Source of the DNA: Chrysomallon squamiferum
Taxonomy: Eukaryota; Mollusca; Gastropoda; Neomphalida; Peltospiridae
Direction: 5' to 3'
NCBI GenBank assembly: GCA_012295275.1
Contig: CM022671.1
Span: 14,866,956-14,930,955 of the forward strand
DNA: 64,000 nucleotides
Shown: piece after piece, positions 14,101 to 27,296 of the stretch
Position numbering within the stretch: position 1 is the stretch's first letter
How the letters are laid out: every line of letters starts with the position of its first letter
Position numbers and translations under genes: made by a program
The notes under the pieces: generated by a model
Seen by the model: only the letters and a program-made list of their open reading frames with translations
Databases searched by the model: none
What the model was told of the DNA's origin: nothing

Positions 14101-15788
14101 AATATGAATGCTACATCTGCAGATTCCAGAAGAATGGATAAGGATTTTTTTTTCAAATAAATTTAGAAAGCAATAAATAAAATAATTAGCCCAGTATCAC
14201 ACTAGCATTTTTTTTTTACCAATGCATCATAACTTCAGAATTCAGATGATTTGATATATATATATATATATATATATATTTAGTTTTACTCAGAGATATT
14301 ATATCCTAATAACAACATGCTTATTTGTAGATGGTTGATCATGACGAAAATGATATAGATGCAGCTTTTAAGGTGAGAATTGTAAAATTAATTGGTGGAT
14401 ATCAAGAAATAGATATATTTGACATATTTCTGGTTGTAAAAGGATGAAATGGTAGTGTTAAAATATTGTGTAATAGTATTATTTTACTGTCATATTTTGT
14501 TAATGATAGGCTTGCCCAAAGCAATAAAATAATAACATGGAAATTTAAAGTCTACTTTTTCTTTTTTCTTTTTTTTTAATACATTTTAATAGATATATAT
14601 ATATATATATATATTTTTTTTTTGTAGGCTTTCAGTGGTCCAGGCAACAGATTGGATGGAAAGAAAAAAGGAACAGACTTTCAGTCATTAGCAGATGGAA
14701 GTGTGCCAAAACGGTATTATTATTATAAAATCTAAATTAACCCTTTAACATTCAAATATCTTCTCAGAATTGTATTTCTTTTTCTATCATTATAAATGGA
14801 TGACTGGGTTGATAAAATGTTATAAAAATTTCGTATTAGTAACAAGTAGAGAGATGCACCACAATTTACATTTTCTAAGATCCTGCAGTTCAGTCATTTG
14901 TATTTGATTATAATAGGACACATACACACACCATAAAATTAATAGCTAAGATTTTTCAAATTTTCAAGATGATAAAGTGGTAAAAATGAATTATTAAATT
15001 TTCTTGATAGTTTTAAATAAATAGGATTATTCTGTTATGTGACCAATTCACAATCATCAGCTGAATATGTATAGCATTTAATGTATAAATATTTTCATTA
15101 TAGGCATCACTCTGTATCAAATTACACATATATGGATAGTTCATTTATAATTTGAAAACATTTTAATTGTTATCCAAAAATTCATTAATTCTCCTAGCCG
15201 TCATTTTGTTTAACGTATTATTTTTTGGCAAAAATTATAATAATCCTAATTATTATTATTCACATTTTTCAGAGGTATTCCAAACTACAATTATAAGAAA
15301 GGAACAATAACATTCATTCGAACAGTTCGTCCTGTTGCTAATGGCAATGCAGATGCGGTATGTGCTTTTTAGTTTTCTAGGTAACATATTCATGTTAATT
15401 GTGACTGAATTTGATTTTTTTTTTTTTTAAATTTCAACTGATATTTGTAGAATCAGCATTAGGATGAGAAATATAATAACAATTCATTCTAATTAGATAA
15501 CATCTCAAGAATCTATGAATAGCCTCAGCTATTTCAGGTTTTAAAATAAATACCTATTTAAAACATTCCTGGACAGTGTTTGGGCATTTATTAAATTTAA
15601 CTAATTTTTCACCTTAATTTATTTACTTGATTTTTCTGTGAAAATTATTATTTGTATACTTCAGCTTTATTCATAGAAGTTACAACAATTTCTGCAAATT
15701 TTACATTGCTTTATTTTAGGAAAAAGATGAAAAATTTGAAGCATTTTGTGGAAAAGGAGAATCATTAAGGAGGAAAGGAAGGAAATAG
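11173..15788 (+). CDS. UFD1: UFD1, p97/VCP ubiquitin-recognition adaptor (first coding exon unresolved)
   Basis: UFD1 pairs with NPL4 to recruit the p97/VCP ATPase to ubiquitylated proteins in ER-associated degradation and chromatin extraction. Exons: 11173-11284, 11494-11526, 11900-12021, 12374-12504, 13059-13131, 13510-13578, 13909-13992, 14331-14372, 14628-14713, 15273-15357, 15720-15788; 301 codons plus stop. Landmarks: [44 protein letters not shown] (double-psi barrel domain), [40 protein letters not shown], the p97-binding SHP box [10 protein letters not shown], and a basic end SLRRKGRK. Exon 11173 opens in frame with [15 protein letters not shown], so the start should be a tiny upstream exon. 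ATG-plus-donor candidates that keep phase lie at 10651 (ATG|gtttgt) and 10771 (ATGTTT|gtatta); an in-frame ATG at 11188 is the fallback. An AATAAA lies 60 nt past the stop. Human UFD1 is 307 aa. Confidence 0.94.
14254..14280. repeat. (AT)n tract in a UFD1 intron, one of many in the window
   Basis: Similar AT runs lie at about 14593-14613, 17889-17914, 25534-25561, 34575-34606, 57456-57477 and 60972-60993. Confidence 0.9.
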
Positions 15789-16038
15789 TGAATTAATTTT
15801 TTTTTCAGACTGAATCCTTTGTTTATGAATGTGATCAACAATAATGTAATAAAAACAGTAATTACAATATTTATATTAGCTGCTGCTTAACTCGAAAACT
15901 GTAATAATCAATACTTTTTTTTTCAATTAAATAATAGGAAAAACCATTTGTTTTTTGTTGTTTTTGGCTTGTTTTTTTCAATCAGCTTCCAAAAACTTTT
16001 TTTTGTAATTTTTAACAATCACTTTCTTTGTTCTTAAT

Positions 16039-16077
<39 letters not shown>

Positions 16078-17085
16078 ATAAAAGTCTATACCTCTGGGCT
16101 TTAAATTGTTTTAGATTTTTTATTAAATCGTGATAAAAAAAAAAAAAAAAAAAACATTTACCGTTTTTCATTTCCTTGCTCTAAAATTGTTATTTCATTA
16201 TTAACTACATTTATATATTGATTTTTAATACTATTAATAATAGCATGGTTGCATTTTAAATCATATTTGTTTTTGACTATTTTCAATATTAAATCAATTT
16301 AACTGCATGTACAGTTTTTAAAATAGGGATATATTAAATCTAATGTCATAAATTAATTCAAAAACAGTTCAATCCTTAATTCATGTTCCTATGAATTTAT
16401 ACTTTTCAAAAATACAAGGCAACTGCTTATTTGATTTTATTTCAGAAATGTTTTGCACTGCCTACATGCATATATTCATAATCTGATACAGTAATTTAGT
16501 TAGGGATTTTAATCATTAACGTACTGATACCAAAAATATATTGCTATGATGAAAAATAAATTTCTTTAATTTTACCCATGGTTTTTCAACATATTTGGAC
16601 AAAAATATTATATATATCACTTACATGCAAAATGACACAAATGATGGAATGTTGCATGATGTTCATTCAAGTAGTATTCACTACTATGAAACAAAAATAT
16701 AATGTGTCCAGTGAGGTCACAAACCTGAATGTTTACCAATGCAGAAAATGTCAAAATCATTGACAAGCAACTAAAACTTCAAAATTAATATATTGACGTT
16801 TCATTTTACAGGTTTTTATTTTCGGTTGTGCAACATTCAGAGTAAAGGAGAATGTGGGTCTTAAAATTGATAAGTTAATTTGTTTCCTTAAAAATACGCT
16901 ATTTGATACAGTCCCTTAGAGACACAAAAAAAACATTACATTCATCCAGAGAAGAAATAACCAGGATGGAATTTGAAAAAAAAAAATTAATTTGTAAAAT
17001 AGGAAATGAATGTTTAGAATTTAAAATAAAATCCTTATAAAAAAAAAAATTAAAAAAAGTAAGTCAGATTTAAACAGAACTTATT
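15789..17085. other. Intergenic region, convergent ends of UFD1 and MRM3
   Basis: This holds the two 3' UTRs. It contains a run of about 33 T at 16040-16073 and a run of A at about 16134-16154. A minus-strand AATAAA (16820-16815) is a plausible MRM3 poly(A) signal. No coding sequence is recognised. Confidence 0.5.
15848..15853 (+). terminator. Candidate UFD1 poly(A) signal AATAAA
   Basis: This is the first AATAAA after the UFD1 stop codon, 60 nt downstream. The call rests on position and hexamer only. Confidence 0.5.
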
Positions 17086-17889
17086 TTAATTATCTCTTTC
17101 TGAAAATTTCAGCTGTCTGTGTATTTCATACAAAATAATACTGCTGGCTACTGAGCAGTTTAAGCTGTTAACAAATGATGACAAAGGAATGGTTATATAC
17201 TGTCCATAGAAATCAAATGCTAATTTCTTTGCTTCAACACTAATTCCATGTGTTTCACCTCCAATAATGAGAACAATGTTTTGATTCTGATATTTTATCT
17301 GGTGGTAAACTGATGCAGGTAATGGAACTTTTTTGTATTTGTCCAAATTCGTTTTGTCATCAGAGTCACTGTCTGTTTCATCATTTTCATAAAAGCTATC
17401 TTCAGAAGATAGTAGCAAATCTGAATCCACTATCTGCTGGTCTCTTCTCTGAATATTGTAATCTGTGTCGGCAACTAGAATCTGCATGTCACTGGACATG
17501 GAATTGATCAGCTGATCCCATGAAAGACTACTGAAAATTGGTATGTGGAAGTGACTGCCCATTCCTGCTCGAAGAACTTTAGGATCCCAGACATCCACAC
17601 ATCCTGAAATTAACAGCAAAAAACAAACAAGTCAAGCAACTTTGCAGTCTTGTTTAAATAAATCAAAAATTAAAAATTAAAAAGCATCTTTCTTAAGTCG
17701 TGCTTCAGTATTGTGACAAACCTTTAGTAGTAAGGATCTTCTGACAACTAACTGCTGCAGCTGTTCTAATGAGTGTCCCCATGTTACCAGGATCACGAAT
17801 GTTATCACAGATCACAGTTACTGGTAAAGCATTCTCTGGTATACTTATAGATCCTTCTTTTGGCATTTCAAATATTCCTATTATAAAAC

Positions 17890-17921
<32 letters not shown>

Positions 17922-20575
17922 GAAATTAAATGGCCTAAAATAACTGGATTACATTTATATTAATTTAACAAAATAAATATATCAGCTTCTAGTCAGTCAT
18001 CTATTTATAAACATTGTCTGATCTTGTCTAATAAACATTTAGACTAGACAACATTAAAAAAGATAAAAAGGGTTTTAAAAAACAAAAATGGATTAAATTG
18101 AATGTGTTATTTCTGATTCAGATAAGATATAAAAGAAATTCAAATTTAAGTTTAACAGAATCATTACCACACGAGTGTAATATTTATGCCTGGAATGTGA
18201 CGCAAACCATACCCATAATACCAGGTGGCGTTTCAACATCAGACCAAAGCTTCATGTGTTGATAATGAACCTTATAGAGAGCAGCATCAATCAGATCAAG
18301 AGGCAGTCTGTTTAGAATGTCAATCTGACTGAAGTATATGCATTTAGCATTTGCTCCGGACCTGATAGCATCTGCAATGAGTCTATGTCCTTCAAGCAGA
18401 ATGATCTGCCTTTTTCTTCTCTCTTTTCTTGATTTGGCTCCAATTACCACAGATCTGTGAAAATCATATTTTTACTAAAGTTATAAAAAGCATAGATACA
18501 CTTCAAGCTTACAACATAAAATTATAGGTGATTAATCCTAGAAGAAAAGTGACAAAAAGAATGTTGGTGTTATTTTAGGGAATACTGAAATTAAGGAAAC
18601 CACGATTCTATGGACTTCAGATATAACAGAATTCCTTTAGATACAAATCCACAGAATTCTCTTCATTGTGGAAGTCATTTTTATTTAAAACAGGATTTGA
18701 AAGACCACATTAGAAGTGGGTGATCCGTGTCAATCAGTCACTCCCACCAAGCACTGTTAGGTGTACTAGCATCAATCATGTGATGCATATCTTGTATCTG
18801 TGTGATTCTTAACTGATCGTGCTTGTTTATTTTTTCTAATATCCCAAAAAATAAAGAGAAACAATGGCACATTTACTTGTGAGAATATACTGACAGCATT
18901 TGGATTTATTTATATGTGGTACATTTCATGATCTATTTAAATTATCTTTTTCAAGAAAAATAATGTGCTTTGCACTGATATGATATAAATCAGTTGATGT
19001 ATTTATAAAAGAGGAATAAATTCTCTAAGAAAAAAGGAATTATTCCATTCAGATATTCAGAGCTGATATTGATAGAAAAACAAAACATTATAATATTAAA
19101 ATACAATTTTTACTATCTTTGTAATATTACAAGATATTGCATATTAACAGACAACCTTTTCATTCCTTTAAAACAAGAGTCTTCAGAAGTTAAAATATAA
19201 TTTAAAACACAAAATGTAATGTTACAAATTGAAAATGAAACAAGAATTTTAATATGTTATTAATGTCAAAATGTAATTATTTCTGGAATACAAACCCAAA
19301 TCGTTTATCACCATCTTTTAATATTTCAAAACCTGTGGGGTTTTCTCTTGTTTTTGAATGTGTTGTTCTTTCAGAATTATTGATATGAAAACTTTTATCA
19401 GATATCTTTGTCTTTATTGTTTTCATTGTTCTACATAGAAAAGCTTTCTGAAAATAAAAAATGAATAAATATACAAACAAACCATCAGGAATAAACTCTT
19501 TTGTCAATAAAATATTTTGTCTTCTAAAAGAACTTCTGAATCATTACTACCTATTAATTAAAATATTGTTAATATATACTACTATACTGTTGACTCTCAA
19601 TTTTATAGACTAATATGGGGGAGCACTAGTCCAGAAGATGCAAATGTCTTCCAAATCATGACTGTAAAGATTAACCTAAAATTTACTGAAGCATTAAACA
19701 TTACTGCACATAATAGCTTTGTAATACGGTAATATAATAATGTTAAGAATAATATTCAGACATTAAAAACAAGTAAAAAAATGTCATACAGTATAAGTAA
19801 TGAAAAATATGCAGAAAAAAATTGGGGCTAGTTGGCGAATTTTGTTAGCTTTTTATTTTAAGTATTCTGTTTACTACATTAAAGCAGTGACATATAGCAC
19901 AAATAAAAATATTTGCTGGGTTTTTGGAGGTTTTTTTGGCTTTGTCTTTTTTTCTTTTTTTTTTAAATTATCACAACTTCTGTAAGTTTTATAATTTTAT
20001 AATATTTAAAGATATCTTCAAGTGTTTGGTCAATATCATATGCAAACTGCCTAAATATTTCTGGAAAAATACATATTGACAGATTTTTCAAAGGTATATT
20101 TTTGATTTATATCCATTATCCACTGACCGTAGTTGTAACGTAAATGCAAGAAATGATAAGATACAATATGAATATATGATCACGCTCATTTTCGATTACA
20201 TCCTTGCGAGTACTCCGATCTCGTGGTGATAGCATGACTGCCTGTGTATTGGTTGTTTTTACAAGTTTGAAAATGCTATATAAGCTATGCTAGCATAAAA
20301 CAAAAATTATTAGCAAAAGATAGACTTAAACTGCCAGATTACTTTTTAACTGTTTTCACTGAATAATAATATTATTAATCATTATTATCTTTCAATTTAA
20401 TTTAGGGCAGTTTCGACAAATTACTTAAAAAGTCAACGTATATCTGGATTTCCTGAAATATTTAGGCGATCTACAAACTGTCTAATTTACACTTTGCTTG
20501 TAAAATATAACGTTGAATAACACTAACACAATTTGAAGAAAGAATCGTTTTTCCTTTAATCGCGAGCGCAGACAT
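17086..20575 (-). CDS. MRM3: MRM3, mitochondrial 16S rRNA 2'-O-methyltransferase (SpoU/TrmH family)
   Basis: MRM3 (RNMTL1) methylates a ribose in the large mitochondrial rRNA and is a SPOUT-fold (trefoil knot) enzyme. Exons 5' to 3': first exon from ATG 20575, then 19447-19296, 18454-18213, 17877-17722, 17603-17086. Landmarks: substrate-binding domain IILLEGHRLIADAIRSGANA, SDVETPPGIMGIFEMP, SpoU motif 1 DNIRDPGNMGTLIRTAAA, TKGCVDVWDPKVLRAGMGSH, motif 2 IGGETHGIS, and motif 3 IPLSSFVNSLNCSVASSIIL. An acidic Ser/Asp/Glu-rich insert sits in the last exon at about 17340-17420. The N-terminal MSALAIKGKTILSS looks like a mitochondrial presequence. The first junction is uncertain: the obvious donor at 20493 breaks phase, while gttagt after codon 16 (exon 20575-20528) keeps it and gives 371 aa (human 420). 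An unseen extra exon is also possible. An AATAAA lies at 16820-16815. Divergent from GLOD4. Confidence 0.9.
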
Positions 20576-21239
20576 TTTGAGCATACTTGTATTCGGAGAA
20601 AAGCGACAACAGCCGAATCATTAGTTACGACAACGAGTAGTAGATGTTTCTCACACCCTAGCCGCTTCGACCCCAAGACAGTTTGCAACCAGAACTTAAT
20701 CAGTTCAACACAGTTTTCGCACAAACCGGAGTATTAATTGATGGCGATTGTAAATTATAAATAATAAAATGAAATAAAAATAAGTTTTGTTTAAATTCCA
20801 AAAATTAGGTAAATATAATTATATTTTACAAAATTAAACGGAAATTAAACAAATTATTTAAAAATGGATATTGTGAGTTTTTGGGATTCCTTGTGAAAGT
20901 ATCTTTCTAGAAACAGCCACTTTAGCAAGAATGACCAATTCATTGTTTAGCTATGGTCATTTGAATGTTGTGGCCATGCCCGAAATGATCAAAACCAGTT
21001 AAACTGAGCGGTTAATATCTCGGAAACCACTTCTTCTATTAGCTAGAAAAGAAAATATCAACGTGTTCAGCCGTAATTACCCTAAATACAAGATTCATTA
21101 AAACTGGAGGTGATATTTCATCCACTGGTTGATTTGAATGAAATTACTCTTAGATAATTTTAAGGTTATAAAAATGTTGACCCTTTATCTCACTACTATG
21201 CCTTTGAATTACAGAAGAAGAAAATAATAATAATAAAAA

Positions 21240-21272
<33 letters not shown>

Positions 21273-23406
21273 GTTGATTACATTATAGACCAATTTACAT
21301 CAATGAATGATGCGACGAAGGTGCAGTTATAATGAGCTTCACTTGTATGTTAAAGCTAATTATTATTGAACACTAGTGCAATTTCAGTTCCTGTCATAAT
21401 GTCTATAGAGACGCCCTTTCGGTACTTCTGAAGTTGTTAGTAATTATGAATTTGTTCTCCAGAATTATTTCCAAGTTCATTCTGTTGTTTCGATTTTTTT
21501 TTTTTTTTTTCTTTGTTATATATTGCGGAGGTCGCTAAAGCTAAAAACCCTACAATTCATTTTTATTTTCATCGAGTTTGTGGTTTAGCTGGTATTTCTC
21601 ATCGTTGATTCTTTACAGTAACTGCTGTTGTCAATAAAAGTTGTTTGCAGCATTTGATGATGTTAAAATAAATTTCAAATTTATTATTCAATTTATTGTT
21701 GTTGTTGAATGCTTCTTTGCGATATTAGTTGGTAAATATTTGTGCAAAAGCGAAAAGCGATATAAAGAAATGCTGAGTTTGGAGAGCTGAAGTCCGGACT
21801 TATCCTAGCACAAACCTCCCCACCTGCTTATCAGTCGTTATCTGTAAACTCTAGTGTATAGCCTGCAGTGCATGGTAATGACGTAGAATTTTATTCGAAG
21901 AAAAAAATTATTAATAAATTGCTCACGATTAAGAGATCACATTGTTCTTTTGCTAGAACAAATAAAACATCATAGGTAATTTGTGCCATATCAAATAAAT
22001 TTGCTTGTTTTTTTATATAATTTATATCGGCAATGTTGGTCCTCGAATTCGCATGTTCATAGTTTATTTTTGGTTTTTAACTCAAGGGAGATAAGTGGTT
22101 TTTAGAAATATGTATTTTTAATTGTTAAACGTTTATAAGCAGAGGTTGATGACGAATTTGATCAAAAGCAACAGCAACTAAATAAAAATTGACATGCAAG
22201 GTTTTTTTTTAATAATTAAATAAATGAAACTCATGCCTTTCTACTTTCGTATTTTAATTTAAAAGTGTAGCCTACACTACAGTCACAGTAATGATTAGGC
22301 AAGGTAAAAATAACGTTTCAATTTCAGTGACCATTTTTATATTTATATTTATTAAAATATTCTTTAATATATAAATATATATATATACTAATTAGAGTTA
22401 TTTATTTATTATAAATAAACTGCATTTATCAAAATTAAAAGAATTTTCTTCACTAAAAATGACATAACATGTTCAGCAAGATGTAATTTTTAATTTTTTT
22501 TACCAAAACTACTACTAATAATAGCAATAGTAATAATAACATTTCAGAGTAATGCAAAACAACTGTTCATAATCCCCTATAATTCTTTGTACAACATACC
22601 ATTTCTATTACAGAAAGTACTGTTAAATGTCATAAATGGTGATGTTGCTTAATATAATTATACCAAATGATACATTGAAAAATGTGTTAAAATCAGCTGT
22701 ATATTTTTAAAATAAAATTTTAAATAAATTCTAGATAATTAGTGTTAAATATATTTAAATAGTGTTAAAATTATAATGTTGTTAATTATGTTAATTATGT
22801 TTTCATCACATTTATAAACTGCTACCATATCTGCTGCTATTAATTTTAAAAATAAATATATAAATAAATTAGCTTTTTTCTTTCCATTTTGGTTAAATGA
22901 ATATTGTTGTCAGCTTCAAACTGGTTGATGTAAAAAGGAACATACCATGAGTCAATAAATTTTTCTATTTAACTTTTGCTTAATAAATGCAAGAACTGCC
23001 AGAACTTGCCAGAACTTGCATTTTATGTAAAAATATTAGTGTTAAAACTATTGATAAATCAACTGTGAAAAACTGTCTGGAACTGGAAAAAGTCAAAGGA
23101 ATGAATCAAAGTTTGATACTGTAACCATCACACCTCAAGTCATTCATTATACACCACTGAACTGCACTGGAATAAATTTATATATACACATATATATATA
23201 CTTTTTTTTTAAATCCATGTGAATATTTTGCTATTGATTTTCTTTTTCTTTTTACCTGAGTGTAGTGAAGTATTTATATCAATAACATTTTGTTTCTCTT
23301 GCAGGTCTACACTTTGTTTAAATATTTACACTGTGTTACATCTGTTTTAATCTGTTGGTTTTTTTCTTTCTACAGTCACTTTGTTGTATGTGATTTCAGT
23401 TCTAAA
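20576..23406. promoter_or_regulatory. Divergent promoter region between MRM3 and GLOD4
   Basis: This gap of 2.8 kb contains both promoters and probably a GLOD4 leader exon, since a strong acceptor (tttctacag) lies about 33 nt upstream of the GLOD4 ATG. A less A+T-rich block at about 21770-21900 is the clearest candidate for a start-site region. An (ATA)n tract is at 21222-21273. No coding sequence is recognised. Confidence 0.4.
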
Positions 23407-23632
23407 ATGAATTCTCGACGTGCTCTCCACTTTGTGTTTAAAGTTGGCAACAGGACTGAAACTGCTAAGTTTTTCCAGAAGATTCTTGGAATGAAGGTTG
23501 ATATTTCTTCTCATTTTATTTTTATTTTCTGTAAAATGTACATATTAAATATTATGTTGTAATTAATTTTATTTGTTATTAGTAATAAATCAATAAAATC
23601 AAAAATCATGACTGCTGTTGCAAAGTAAGTGT

Positions 23633-23718
<86 letters not shown>

Positions 23719-23947
23719 GTATTTCTTCTTTTCCAATTCTTATCATAATAGATTGTCCTTGAAATATGTACAAATGCAATGCATTGTTTATCAGTTAAAT
23801 GTGCGTAGGTTTTGTGAGTGCAAAAAGAACATTTTTTTACTTTATTTCATTTTCAGTTTCTCAGACATGAAGAATTTGAAGAAGGGTGCAAGGCAACTTG
23901 CAATGGGTAAATATCTGTAAGGCAGAAAAAGACTGTTACAACTAGTT

Positions 23948-24015
<68 letters not shown>

Positions 24016-25528
24016 ATATATATATACACACACACACACATATATATAAAACATATCCCATACCCACATATAAACATTCAGACAAAGTTGGGTTTTTTAA
24101 TATGGATAAGCAAACACGAGATATATTCAGATTATATAATAAATTAGAAATGTTTCATTATCATAGATTAATTCTCAGCAGGAATATTCAAGTGCAATTG
24201 CCTATTCATTTTAAAAACCAAAAAATGGTATTTTTCAGGCCATATGCTGGAAGATGGAGTAAATCTATGGTTGGTTTTGGACCAGAAGACAATCATTTTG
24301 TGATTGAACTAACCTACAATTACGGAATTGGTTCTTACAAACTGGGAAATGATTTTTTGGTACATTAACATGCATTCATCATTTTTAAAAGATAACTCTT
24401 TTTATTATTTAAAATAATGGGAGTTTTTTATTGTCTGATCAATCTTATTGCATTTTTTATTATTTATCTATTATTACTTGAGGTTTATGGGTTTTCTAAA
24501 AATTAAAATATTTCTTAAAACAATTAATAAAATTATAAATAGATTATCTTTCCAATTACATGAAACAAATGGTGGCAAGATGGTTTTGCCTGCATCAGTG
24601 TATCTTGAATCATCAAATGAAAAACAATAAAATTTCTAAAATTTCTAAAATTACACATGAGTAATTGTTTTTTAAATTACTTATTGTGAAAAGAATAAAA
24701 AAAGTTATTTTATATTTTTATCAGGGTATTACAATCCAAAGTAAAGAAATAGTGAACCGAGCGAAGGCTGAGAATTATCCAGTGCATACAGAGAATGATA
24801 TGACAGTATTGAAGTCTCCAGACGGCTACAGATTTTACATAGAAAATAAAGAACCAAATAAAAATGCAGGTACAGAATATATTTTAGAAACTAGACAGCA
24901 AGGATTAGCTCTGGTAATTATCATATTTTGGATGGTTTTATGATTTTGTTTTTATTTGTAACTGTAAATAGAGACAGATGAAATTTTTAATGCCTTTTTT
25001 TCTGTATTTATTTTTACTTTTATATTATATTTTTTCTGAAATAGATCCTGTTGTAAAAGTTGCTCTAGCTTCATCCAATCTCGAAAAATCAATTGGTAAG
25101 TCAGTTTGTGAATAATAAGATCTAAAATAGATAAAGCTCATCATTCTCAATATTTTATTTGATAATTTCATTAAATATATATTTTTAATAGTATTTTATT
25201 TATTTATTTATTATTATTTTTTTTTTTTTTTAATGGCTGTACAAATCATTTCTCTATATCTTTAATTATTGCATGTGATCCAAATAATCGACTTGTTTTT
25301 AAAAATCTCTGTTTTCTTTAACATATTTATCAATAGAATATACATACTTTTTTCCCCATCCAGATTACTGGACACGACTTTGTAATATGAAGGTCTACTC
25401 AAAAACAGACAAGACAGCTTTATTGGGATATGCTGACAATCAGGTGAATTATATTTCTCTACAATTTATTAAATTTAGCTCTTTTTATTTTTCATAATTT
25501 TCATCTTATGGCCAATTCAATAATAACA

Positions 25529-25563
<35 letters not shown>

Positions 25564-27272
25564 ACATTAAAAACAATAATTTTATATGTCTACATTAAAA
25601 ACATTTCTTTTTTTTTTAATTATTCCATTACATGATTATTCAATCGCTTTCTGTCTAAAGCTTTTAACAGATAATATTATTAATTCCATTATTAAATTAA
25701 AAGAATTTACAACTTAATTAGAATACAATTTTATTTGTTTAATTACTATCCCACCATAATACAATTACATTAAATAAATAAATATAACAAGTAAATAACA
25801 GATATATGATAATTTATTTTTTATTTTATTGTCTTTCAGAAACAGCATAGCAATAATTATTTCACAACTATACAAATAACTGGTCTTGGGCCGTATCCAT
25901 GGGATTCTGTGTAACTGATTTATATGTAATGATAATTTTTAAAGTGTTTATATCTTATTTTCTGTTCATAATTTGTTTTTCAGTGTAAATTGGAATTACA
26001 TGATATAGGAAAGCCTGTAGACCATGGAACTGCATTTGGTAGAATTGCTTTTTCATGTCCATCATCTCAGGTTTTTATATATACCTTTTTGTTTTACTAA
26101 TATTTAGTATCAGGACAATTTTTCATTGCATCATAAATAAAATTTATACATTCATATCTTGGAAATATTTTTATTCAATCAAAATATTTATTAAATACTG
26201 CCTAATTTATTTGATTTATTTTTCCATTTTTTGTTTTTGTTTTTTAAATTAAACATTACATATACTTGATTTTTTGCATTTTTAAAGTTTTCATTACAAA
26301 CATGTTCAGTTGTATACAACTACTGTTATTAGTCACTTGTTTTGAATTGTTTACATTCCTAGTTATAACTGTATAATGTTTAACTCTCTTTCAAAAGCTG
26401 GCAGAACTTGAGCAGTTGATGAAAGCTGAGAAACAGAAGATAATCACTCCACTAGTCAGTTTAGACACTCCTGGTAAGGCCACTGTTCAGGTGGTCATTC
26501 TCGCTGACCCAGTAAGCATTGCAATTACATTTCTGAAAAAATACTTTCACAGAATGTTTAACCAAAAGTAGATAAATTTTGATTGGTAATTGAATGAAAT
26601 CCCACGGGACAGAATCCTACAGAATTTGCCAGAAAACATGTCCAAAAATCAGCTTTTATGAAAAAACACACTTTATCAATCCACCACAGTTAAAATGATT
26701 AGTTAGTCCAGTATTCTGATTAATGAGTCGGCTTTTGTCAGTGGAATTTTGACCTGGATACCACAGCTGTATTTATTTCACATTTTTCACATAGAATATG
26801 AGTTTCAACTAATATTTTCCTAACAATAAATTCAAATTCAGTAATCAATAAACTTTCATTTCATTATTTGTAATTCAAATTTTGCACTTCTTATGGTAAT
26901 AGTGATTTTAACTTTGTTTCAGGATGGCCATGAAATATGTTTCGTTGGTGATGAAGCATTTCGACAGTTGTCAAAAGTTGATCCAAAAGCTGAACAACTT
27001 CTCAGTGAAGTAAGAAAACATCTTTCGTTTTTAAAAAAAAAATTAATGTTATTTTTCGTTGTTTTTGTTTTTATTTTTGTTTGAGATATTAATGCTGATT
27101 AAAACACTATTTGGAATTAATATACTTTGGAAGTAACAATCTTTGATCAGAAGAATTTGTCATAGTCCATATACAACTGATGTGTTGTTATGTTTTTCTT
27201 TTAAAGGCTGTTTCCAAAGATAAGAGTGAAGAATGGTTTGCAAAGAAGGGATTAAAGAAAGAATCGGCCTGA
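23407..27272 (+). CDS. GLOD4: GLOD4, glyoxalase domain-containing protein 4
   Basis: GLOD4 has two vicinal-oxygen-chelate (glyoxalase/dioxygenase fold) modules; its substrate is poorly defined and human GLOD4 is reported largely mitochondrial. Exons: 23407-23496, 23857-23906, 24239-24359, 24725-24869, 25045-25095, 25364-25443, 25984-26070, 26398-26511, 26923-27009, 27207-27272; 891 nt, 296 aa (human 298). Landmarks: [142 protein letters not shown], and the end [17 protein letters not shown]. All phases agree. Exon 2 is only 50 nt and sits between a long CA tract and a long CT tract. A transposon begins 24 nt after the stop codon. A leader exon is probable, since a good acceptor lies at about 23374. 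Confidence 0.96.
23633..23717. repeat. (CA)n microsatellite in GLOD4 intron 1
   Basis: About 42 uninterrupted CA dinucleotides on the transcribed (+) strand, upstream of the 50-nt exon 2. Confidence 0.97.
23953..24046. repeat. (CT)n then (TA)n/(CA)n microsatellite in GLOD4 intron 2
   Basis: About 29 CT dinucleotides (23953-24011) followed by short TA and CA runs, beginning 46 nt after the donor of exon 2. Confidence 0.97.
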
Positions 27273-27296
27273 GTGAACATCGGCCTGAGTCAAATA

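Noticed and set aside
23511-24077. Open frames of repeated Cys-Val, His-Thr or Arg-Glu
   Set aside because: They are translations of the CA and CT microsatellites in GLOD4 introns.
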